Part shown: piece by piece, positions 56,505-64,000 of the stretch
Layout: every line of letters begins with the position of its first letter
How positions within the stretch are numbered: position 1 is the stretch's first letter
Source: Microbacterium sp. cf046
GTDB taxonomy: Bacteria; Actinomycetota; Actinomycetes; Actinomycetales; Microbacteriaceae
Assembly (NCBI RefSeq): GCF_900114345.1
Contig: NZ_FOZJ01000001.1
Coordinates: 1,054,001 to 1,118,000, forward strand
Length of the DNA stretch: 64,000 bases
Direction of reading: 5' to 3'
Position numbers and translations under genes: made by a program
Notes under the pieces: model-generated
The model's database searches: none
What the model saw: only the letters and a program-made list of their open reading frames with translations
Told to the model about the DNA's origin: nothing

Positions 56505-57290
56505 TCAGACCCCGTCGGAGCCGAGGGTTCCGAGATAGAGTCCGATGACCTTCGGGTCGTTCAGCAGGTCGCGCCCGCTGCCCTCGTAGGCGTCGCGGCC
56601 CTGGTCGAGCACGTAGCCGCGGTCGCAGATCTGCAGGCAGCGGCGGGCGTTCTGCTCGACCATGATCGTGGTCACACCGGCCTTGTTGATGTCGGAGACG
56701 CGGATGAAGGCGTCGTCCTGACGCACGGGCGACAGGCCCGCCGAGGGCTCGTCGAGGAGCAGCACCGCCGGGTCCATCATCAGGGCGCGAGACATCGCGA
56801 CCATCTGCCGCTCACCGCCGGAGAGCGAGCCGGCGCGCTGCTTCAGGCGCTTGCCCAGCTCGGCGAAGATGCCCTCGACGAACTCGAGGCGTTCCTTGTA
56901 CGTCTTCGGCGACTGGTAGAGGCCCATCTGCAGGTTCTCTTCGATCGTCAGCGATGGGAACACGTTGTTGGTCTGCGGCACGAACCCGACGCCGCGGGCG
57001 ACGAGCCGGTCCGACTTGAGTCCGACGACGCTCTCGCCGTTCACGGTGATCGTGCCCTCGCGCACCTTGACCATGCCGAAGATCGCCTTCAGCAGCGTCG
57101 ACTTGCCGGCGCCGTTGGGCCCGATGATGCCGATCAGCTCGCCCTTGCGCGCGTAGAGGTTGGCGCCGTTCAGGATGTTCACGCCCGGGAGGTAGCCCGC
57201 GACGACGTCCTTGAGCTCGACCACCATCCGGTCGGTCTTGCCCTCGGCCATTGCCGATGCGCCGGTGGACCCGGTGCTCGTGGATGCCAT
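56505..57290 (-). CDS. livF: ABC transporter ATP-binding protein LivF-type
   Basis: 261 aa from ATG 57290, which shares one base with the livG stop; a later in-frame ATG (MAEGKTDRM) is possible. Walker A GIIGPNGAGKSTLLKAIFG (about 55), signature SLSGGERQMVAMSRALM, Walker B AVLLLDEPSAGLSP, and MVEQNARRCLQICDRGYVLDQG, which is LivF-specific. Forms the ATPase dimer with LivG. Confidence 0.93.
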   Translation of the reverse strand: MASTSTGSTGASAMAEGKTDRMVVELKDVVAGYLPGVNILNGANLYARKGELIGIIGPNGAGKSTLLKAIFGMVKVREGTITVNGESVVGLKSDRLVARGVGFVPQTNNVFPSLTIEENLQMGLYQSPKTYKERLEFVEGIFAELGKRLKQRAGSLSGGERQMVAMSRALMMDPAVLLLDEPSAGLSPVRQDDAFIRVSDINKAGVTTIMVEQNARRCLQICDRGYVLDQGRDAYEGSGRDLLNDPKVIGLYLGTLGSDGV

Positions 57291-58315
57291 CACTTGCCCT
57301 CCTCGGCGTCGGCGATCGAGGCCTCTTCGGCTTCCTTGATCTCTTCGAGCAGCTCTTCTGCGGAGGCGTCGAGTTCGCCCTCCACGCGCCCGGTCACGAC
57401 GCCCAGGTCGACGTCCTGGTGGCTGCCCAGATAGGCGTCGATGACCGCCTGGTCGTGCATCACGGTCTCGGGCGGCCCCTCGGCGACGATCCGGCCCTCG
57501 GCCATCACGATGACCCAGTCCGCGATGTGGCGCACCATGTGCATGTCGTGCTCGACGAACAGCACGGTCATGCCCAGGTCCTTGAGGTCGAGGATGTGAT
57601 CCAGGAGGGACTCGGTCAGCGCCGGGTTGACGCCGGCCATGGGCTCGTCGAGCATGACCAGCGTCGGGTCGCTCATCAGCGCACGCGCCATCTCGAGCAG
57701 CTTCCGCTGGCCGCCGGAGAGGCTCGCCGCGTAGTCCTCCGCCTTCGCGTCGAGCTTGAAGCGCGCCAGGAGTCCCTGGGCCTTCTCCTCGATCTCGTTG
57801 TCCTGCTTCCGCCAGATCGCCGGGATCACGCTCGCCCAGAGCTTCTCGCCCTTCTGCGAGGTCGCCCCGAGCTTCATGTTCTCGAGCACCGTCAGGAGCG
57901 AGAGTGCCTTGGTCAGCTGGAAGGTTCGGACCTGACCCATGCGGGCGACCTTGAACGACGGGATGCCGGACAGGCTCTTGCCGTCGAAGCTCCAGGTTCC
58001 GCTGTTGGGCTTGTCGAACCCGCACAGCAGGTTGAACAGTGTCGTCTTGCCGGCACCGTTCGGCCCGATCAGGGCGGTGATGACACCGCGGGGCACCTCG
58101 ACATGGTCGACGTCCACGGCCGTGAGGCCGCCGAAGCGCCGCGTGATGTTGTCGGCGATCAGGATCGGATCGACCTTCGCGACGCCGGGGACGTTCTCGC
58201 CTTTCGCGAGCCCCTGCGCCTTGGGACGGCGGATGCTGCCCGTCGGGGTGACCTCGACCGGAACGTCGGCGGCATCGTGTGCGGTGCCGTTCTCTGGGAT
58301 GCCGTTACTTGACAA
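57290..58315 (-). CDS. livG: ABC transporter ATP-binding protein LivG-type
   Basis: 341 aa from TTG 58315, 11 nt inside livM, with an SD-like GGGAG upstream. Walker A ALIGPNGAGKTTLFNLLCGF, signature SLSGGQRKLLEMARALM, Walker B LVMLDEPMAGVNPAL, and the extra LivG loop FQLTKALSLLTVLENMKLGA. An N-terminal extension of about 45 residues and a Glu-rich C-terminal tail of about 35 residues exceed the usual 250-260 aa. Confidence 0.92.
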   Translation of the reverse strand: MSSNGIPENGTAHDAADVPVEVTPTGSIRRPKAQGLAKGENVPGVAKVDPILIADNITRRFGGLTAVDVDHVEVPRGVITALIGPNGAGKTTLFNLLCGFDKPNSGTWSFDGKSLSGIPSFKVARMGQVRTFQLTKALSLLTVLENMKLGATSQKGEKLWASVIPAIWRKQDNEIEEKAQGLLARFKLDAKAEDYAASLSGGQRKLLEMARALMSDPTLVMLDEPMAGVNPALTESLLDHILDLKDLGMTVLFVEHDMHMVRHIADWVIVMAEGRIVAEGPPETVMHDQAVIDAYLGSHQDVDLGVVTGRVEGELDASAEELLEEIKEAEEASIADAEEGK

Positions 58316-59282
58316 AGGTCAGCTCCCTCTTGTTTCCGAGGATGCCCTGTGGACGGAAGATCACGATCAGCATCAGGGCGACACCGACCAGGATGAAGCG
58401 CAGCGTTCCGGCCTGCACGGACGACAGCGGCAGGATGCCGGAGTTCGCCAGTGCGGGCAGCACGTTGCCCAGGAAGCCCATGATGACCCAGAAGATCACG
58501 GAACCCAGCACCGGTCCGAAGACCGTGGCCGCGCCGCCGAGCAGCAGGATCGTCCAGATGAAGAACGTGAGCGAGGTCGTGTATGTCGCCGGGACGACGG
58601 CCGACGGGAGCGCGAAGACCACGCCGCCCAGGGCGCCGAACACACCACCGATGATGAGCGCCTGCATCTTGTATGCGAAGACGTTCTTGCCGAGCGAGCG
58701 AACGGCGTCCTCGTCCTCGCGGATGCCCTTGAGCACGCGACCCCAGGGGCTGCGCATGATCGCCCAGACGATGTAGACCGCGATCGCCAGCAGGATCGCA
58801 CCGAAGACGCGCACCCAGAGCTGGTCGGCTGTCCATTGCCACGGACCGAAGCCGTACGTGCCCTCCGGGAACGGATTCGCCCCTCGGAAGCCTGCGTGGT
58901 ACCCGCCGAGGCCGTCCGCCGAGTTGGTGTAGTCGTCGAAGAGCTGCGTCGTCAGGAAGAGCCTGACGATCTCGGCCGCCGCGATCGTGACGATGGCGAG
59001 ATAGTCCGCTCGCAATCGCAGCGTCGGTATACCGAGGATGAACGCGAAGGCGACGGCCGCGAGGCACCCGACGATGATGCCGACCCACCATGGCCAGCCG
59101 AAGCTCAGAATCGAGATCGCGTAGCCGTAGGCGCCGAGGGCCATGAAGCCCGCCATACCGAAGTTCAGCAGGCCGCCATAGCCGAACTGAACGGCGAGTC
59201 CCACCGCCGCGAGGGCGTAGGCAATGGTCTCCGGGCTGAATACCCAGTAGGCCGTGTTGTTGAAGATCTGTCCCCAGTCCAT
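58305..59282 (-). CDS. livM: Branched-chain amino-acid-type ABC permease LivM
   Basis: 325 aa from ATG 59282, 8 bp after livH. Hydrophobic throughout: YALAAVGLAVQFGYGGLLNFGMAGFMALGAYGYA, LRLRADYLAIVTIAAAEIVRL and the coupling loop SPWGRVLKGIREDEDAVRSLGKNVFAYKMQALIIGG that contacts the ATPases. Ends IVIFRPQGILGNKRE, a family signature. Confidence 0.93.
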   Translation of the reverse strand: MDWGQIFNNTAYWVFSPETIAYALAAVGLAVQFGYGGLLNFGMAGFMALGAYGYAISILSFGWPWWVGIIVGCLAAVAFAFILGIPTLRLRADYLAIVTIAAAEIVRLFLTTQLFDDYTNSADGLGGYHAGFRGANPFPEGTYGFGPWQWTADQLWVRVFGAILLAIAVYIVWAIMRSPWGRVLKGIREDEDAVRSLGKNVFAYKMQALIIGGVFGALGGVVFALPSAVVPATYTTSLTFFIWTILLLGGAATVFGPVLGSVIFWVIMGFLGNVLPALANSGILPLSSVQAGTLRFILVGVALMLIVIFRPQGILGNKRELTFVK

Positions 59283-59290
59283 GTCGCCCC

Positions 59291-60610
59291 CTAACCGAGT
59301 CTCTCTTTGCGACCCAGGATGCCCTGAGGTCTGACGAGCAGGATGATGATCAGCACAGCGAGTGCGCCGACGTACTTCATGTCGGGCGGTATCCAGAGTG
59401 TCGAGATCTCGACCAGGATGCCGACGATGATCGAGCCCAGGAGGGCGCCGAAGGCCGTACCGAGACCGCCGAGCGTGACGGCCGCGAAGATCAGCAGCAG
59501 AACGCCCGAGCCCATGTCCCACTTGATGCCGGGTCGGAAGTAGGCCCACAGCACACCGGCGATCGCGGCGAGGGCGGTGGAGAGCACCCAGACGATGCGG
59601 ATCACGCGGTCGACGTTGATGCCGGATGCCGCCGCCAGGCCCGGGTTGTCCGAGATGGCTCGGGTTGCCTTGCCGATGCGGGTATAGAGCAGCCAGTAGG
59701 CGGTCGCGGCGATCAGCACGATGCTGATGCCCATCGAGACCACATCCAGCAGCGACAGCGAGATCGGACCGAACTTGATGTCGCGCGCCCCGCCCGCGCC
59801 AGGCAGCTGGTACGTGCTCCCGCCGATGAAGAACTGGAAGGTGTAGCGCGCTGCGAGCGAGAGGCCGATGCTCACGATCATGAGCTGCACGAGGCCGAGC
59901 CCCTTGCGTCTCAAGGGTTTCCAGAGGCCGGCATCGAGCACCCAGCCGAGTATCGCGCCCATCACGATCACGATCGGGATGACGATCCACATCGGCCACG
60001 CGAACCACACGCCGAACACCAGGGCGACGATCGCGCCGAAGGTGAGGATCTCGGCGTGCGCGAAGTTCGTCAGGCCGGTCGTGCCGAAGATCAGCGACAC
60101 ACCGATCGAGGCGAGGGCGAGGAGCAGACCGAAGTTCAGGCCGTTCGCCAGTCGCTCGACCACCTGATCAAGGAAGCTCGTCTGCGTGCGTTCGCCGGGG
60201 GCGAGGAAGCTGTTGATGATGACCGACCCGGTGAGGCCGAACTCCTCCTCCTTCGGGTTGTCCTCGACGATGACGCCCTCGGGGAGGGTCGACTCGTCGA
60301 CCTCGATCGTGTACGCGTCCTTCTCGGGCACGTAGAGCCTCCAGCGCCCGTCGGCGCCCGTGAGCGTCTCCGCCTCGAACCCGTTGCCCTCGACCGTCAC
60401 CCGGATGTCGGGAAGGGGTTCGTCCTTGTAGGTGATGACGCCGGCGAAGTAGAACGCGGTCTGCTCCTGATCACCGCCTGGTTCATCGGGTGCGGCGGCA
60501 TGGGCCGCACCGGGTGCCTGCAGAACGAGCAGCGTGGCCGCAACGAGCGTGCCGATGGCGATGATGAGCCATTTCAGCGAACGCCCCGCGAGCGTAGTCG
60601 TGGAACCCAC
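59291..60610 (-). CDS. livH: LivH-type ABC permease fused to an N-terminal secreted beta domain
   Basis: 439 aa from GTG 60610 (SD GGAGG); normal LivH is about 290. Residues 1-45 form a signal peptide or helix (WLIIAIGTLVAATLLVLQAPGAAHAAAP). Residues about 55-120 are a carboxypeptidase-regulatory/Ig-like beta sandwich: AGVITYKDEPLPDIRVTVEGNGFEAETLTGADGRWRLYVPEKDAYTIEVD. The permease follows from about 150: ANGLNFGLLLALASIGVSLIFGTTGLTNFAHAEILTFGAI, with the coupling loop AISDNPGLAAASGI and LVRPQGILGRKE at the end. The extra domain must lie outside and may dock the receptor or bind wall material. First gene of livHMGF. Confidence 0.9.
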   Translation of the reverse strand: MGSTTTLAGRSLKWLIIAIGTLVAATLLVLQAPGAAHAAAPDEPGGDQEQTAFYFAGVITYKDEPLPDIRVTVEGNGFEAETLTGADGRWRLYVPEKDAYTIEVDESTLPEGVIVEDNPKEEEFGLTGSVIINSFLAPGERTQTSFLDQVVERLANGLNFGLLLALASIGVSLIFGTTGLTNFAHAEILTFGAIVALVFGVWFAWPMWIVIPIVIVMGAILGWVLDAGLWKPLRRKGLGLVQLMIVSIGLSLAARYTFQFFIGGSTYQLPGAGGARDIKFGPISLSLLDVVSMGISIVLIAATAYWLLYTRIGKATRAISDNPGLAAASGINVDRVIRIVWVLSTALAAIAGVLWAYFRPGIKWDMGSGVLLLIFAAVTLGGLGTAFGALLGSIIVGILVEISTLWIPPDMKYVGALAVLIIILLVRPQGILGRKERLG

Positions 60611-62411
<1,801 letters not shown>

Positions 62412-62418
62412 GCGTCGG

Positions 62419-62424
62419 TATCCT
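62419..62424 (+). promoter_or_regulatory. Leaderless-type -10 box (TATCCT)
   Basis: TATCCT, 6-nt spacer GGGCCG, GTG 62431. Confidence 0.5.
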
Positions 62425-62430
62425 GGGCCG

Positions 62431-63054
62431 GTGATCAGGCAGCGGACCCACCCGGCGGCCACTCAGGGCACGACCCGCCTCGAGGCGTTCACCGACGGCG
62501 TCTTCGCGATCGCGGCGACGCTGCTCGTGCTGGATCTGACGACCCACACGATCGGCGAGATCACCTCGGACGCGCAGATGTGGGCGGCCTTCGCCGGCAT
62601 GTGGGAGCTGTTCCTCAACTTCGGGCTGAGCTTCGTGCTGCTCTGCCTGCTGTGGATGACGCACGTCCAGCAGTTCGAGCACGTCGCGCGCGTCGATTCC
62701 ACGCTGATCTGGCTCAACAACATCAGGCTGCTGTTCATCGTGCTGGTGCCGTTCGCCACGAGCATCACGACCGAGTACTCCGAGTGGCTGGCCGGGCGCC
62801 TGCTGATGCCCGCCACGTTCTTCATGGCGATCCTGTTCAGCTGGCTGCAATGGATGTGGGCGGTCGGCCATCGCGCCACGATGCTGCCCGACCTGTCCGA
62901 CGCCGACGCGCGCGCATACGGCCGCGGCGCCCTCAGCGCGCTCCTCATCTCGGCGACCGTCGTCGTCATCTCGCCCTTCCTCGGCTCGACGTCCTTCCTG
63001 CTGTTCCTGTTCGATCCGCTGCTGACCAGGGCACTGCGCGGCAGAGGCGACTGA
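62431..63054 (+). CDS. TMEM175/DUF1211-family potassium-channel-like protein
   Basis: 207 aa, six helices. RLEAFTDGVFAIAATLLVLDL is the TM1 signature of bacterial TMEM175 (F-S/T-D-G-V-F-A-I-A-x-T-L-L). WMTHVQQFEHV and LIWLNNIRLLFIVLVPFATSI follow as in the family. Bacterial members form tetrameric K+ channels. GTG 62431 is chosen from the leaderless -10 spacing. Confidence 0.87.
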   Translation: MIRQRTHPAATQGTTRLEAFTDGVFAIAATLLVLDLTTHTIGEITSDAQMWAAFAGMWELFLNFGLSFVLLCLLWMTHVQQFEHVARVDSTLIWLNNIRLLFIVLVPFATSITTEYSEWLAGRLLMPATFFMAILFSWLQWMWAVGHRATMLPDLSDADARAYGRGALSALLISATVVVISPFLGSTSFLLFLFDPLLTRALRGRGD

Positions 63055-63086
63055 GCAGTCGCGTGACGGATGCCGCGACCGCGGCG

Positions 63087-63092
63087 TACCGT
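63087..63092 (+). promoter_or_regulatory. Leaderless-type -10 box (TACCGT)
   Basis: TACCGT, 7-nt spacer TGTCGGC, ATG 63100. Confidence 0.5.
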
Positions 63093-63099
63093 TGTCGGC

Positions 63100-63378
63100 A
63101 TGTGCCGGAACATCCACACCCTCCACAACTTCGAGCCCGCGGCGACGAACGATGAGATCAATGCCGCCGCCCTCCAGTACGTCCGCAAGATCGCGGGGAC
63201 GACCAAGCCGTCCAAGGCCAACCAGGACGCGTTCGATCGCGCGGTGCACGAGATCGCGCACATCACGGGCCACCTCCTGCAGGATCTGGTCGCGGTGACG
63301 CCGCCGAAGAACCGCGAGGAGGAGGCGGCCAAGGCGAGGGCGCGCGCGATCGCCTCCGGGCGGTACTCCGCCGCCTGA
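63100..63378 (+). CDS. DUF2277 family protein
   Basis: 92 aa. MCRNIHTLHNFEPAATNDEINAAALQYVRKIAGTTKPSKANQDAFDRAVHEIAHITGHLLQDLV is the whole conserved DUF2277 sequence, beginning at ATG 63100. Role unknown; the invariant C-R-N-I-x-x-L-x-N-F start hints at a metal or ligand site. An upstream in-frame ATG would be inside the promoter and is rejected. Confidence 0.9.
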   Translation: MCRNIHTLHNFEPAATNDEINAAALQYVRKIAGTTKPSKANQDAFDRAVHEIAHITGHLLQDLVAVTPPKNREEEAAKARARAIASGRYSAA

Positions 63379-63605
63379 GCCCCGACGCTCCATCGCAGCG
63401 GCCCGCGGTCGGCGGACCAGCTTCAGCGAGTGTGTGACAAGCGGCACTCGAGGAGACATCTGCACCACTGCTCCGGCGACCGAGGGTGCACGGGCGCCTT
63501 CGGCGCGAGATAGTCTGGTCGGCTCGCCACTCGCGGGCCGGCGATTCCCGCCGACGCATGCCGCGGACTCGCGCGGCGAGGATAAAGAGCGGCAGGCAGC
63601 GAGTC
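63379..63605 (+). other. Leader region of the ABC-F gene
   Basis: 227 bp without a supported ORF. Two -10 candidates, TAGTCT (63511-63516) and TAAAGA (63583-63588), give leaders of about 90 or 15 nt. A G+C-rich hairpin could form in the long form. ABC-F genes are sometimes controlled by leader attenuation, but no clear leader peptide is seen. Confidence 0.35.
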
Positions 63606-64000
63606 ATGGGCTACATCGACATCAGCGGAGTCTCGTTCTTCCTGCCCGACGGCAGGCCGCTGCTCGACGAGGTGTCGTTCCGGGTCGGCGAGGGCTCCAC
63701 CACGGCGCTGATCGGCGCGAACGGCGCCGGCAAGACGACCCTGCTGCGCATCATCCGCGGCGACGAGCCCGCGCACGGCGGCGTCGTGTCGATCGGCGGC
63801 GCTCTCGGGGTCATGGACCAGTTCGTCGGCCACGGCGCCGCGGGGCTTACGGTTCACGACCTCCTGATCGACGTCGCGCCGCGGCGCATCAACGCGGCGG
63901 CGACCGAACTGGAAGCGGCGGAAGCCGCGATCATCGAGACCGACGACCTTCCGGCCCAGCTGCGGTACGCGACCGCGCTCGCCGACTACGCGGATGCCGG
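63606..64000 (+). CDS. ABC-F family ATPase, N-terminal part (cut by window edge)
   Basis: 131 codons visible, frame open at the right edge. MGYIDISGVSFFLPDGRPLLDEVSFRVGEGSTTALIGANGAGKTTLLRIIRGDEPAHGG carries Walker A (GANGAGKTT) and the Q-loop region GVMDQFVG. Lack of membrane helices and the following helical insert (INAAATELEAAEAAIIETDD) match the soluble ABC-F type that acts on the ribosome in translation or antibiotic protection. Which subfamily cannot be decided from the fragment. Confidence 0.85.
   Translation, partial: MGYIDISGVSFFLPDGRPLLDEVSFRVGEGSTTALIGANGAGKTTLLRIIRGDEPAHGGVVSIGGALGVMDQFVGHGAAGLTVHDLLIDVAPRRINAAATELEAAEAAIIETDDLPAQLRYATALADYADA

Overview
The window is about 70% G+C chromosomal DNA from an actinobacterium. 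Gene content and style point to Microbacteriaceae, close to Microbacterium: solitary groES with CIRCE sites, LAQTG-type wall anchoring, Tat-secreted small proteins, many leaderless genes and a very frequent GCATCC/GGATGC hexamer. This taxonomic call is inference from style. Most of the window is ordinary core genome. I saw no canonical tRNA, rRNA, CRISPR array, prophage or insertion sequence.

Layout. 1-4.5 kb: end of a GNAT acetyltransferase, then a membrane class III cyclase overlapping a MscS channel that carries a cyclic-nucleotide-binding-like domain, and a VanZ protein. 4.5-9.9 kb: glycosyltransferase, HPr-kinase-like P-loop protein, truA, a YdcF-like protein, a small hypothetical and lepB. 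10-14.6 kb: EEP-family phosphatase, UDP-glucose dehydrogenase, Tat-exported phospholipase C-like enzyme and a membrane protein. 14.6-16.2 kb: a divergent pair made of a 53-nt tRNA-like RNA on the minus strand and a 464-aa catalytic-domain-only alanyl-tRNA synthetase. 16.2-29.4 kb: galU, rplM-rpsI, glmM, a sortase-type surface protein, a second YdcF paralogue, a DUF4062/STAND ATPase, Ppx/GppA, coaA and a Tat-secreted protein. 29.6-38.7 kb: glmS, acpS-alr-tsaE, an antisense alpha/beta hydrolase, tsaB-rimI-tsaD, and a THUMP-like methyltransferase.

38.9-50.1 kb resembles the mycobacterial iniBAC locus, enlarged. A repetitive acidic secreted-type protein, a 90-aa acidic protein and two dynamin-like GTPases lie on the plus strand. 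Opposite them run a membrane-anchored Hsp70 nucleotide-binding domain, a LuxR/STAND regulator resembling IniR, an IniB-N-domain protein and a membrane protein. The two arms converge with a 183-bp coding overlap. 50.3-54.7 kb: groES with two CIRCE operators, rarD, and a copper operon copZ-copA-csoR with CsoR-type operators. 54.9-60.6 kb: branched-chain-amino-acid-type ABC transporter with a lipoprotein receptor on the plus strand and livHMGF on the minus strand, where LivH has a secreted N-terminal domain. 60.9-64 kb: guaB, a TMEM175-like channel, a DUF2277 protein and the start of an ABC-F protein.

Most interesting point: the RNA at 14614-14666 (minus) has a 7-bp acceptor stem with a G3:U70 wobble, an A discriminator, an encoded CCA, a 7-nt T-like loop and a recognisable promoter immediately upstream. 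It lies back to back with an AlaRS that keeps only the part known to suffice for charging minihelices. This looks like a dedicated synthetase/mini-tRNA pair making alanyl-RNA for a non-translational use; the pairing is visible in the sequence, the function is inference.
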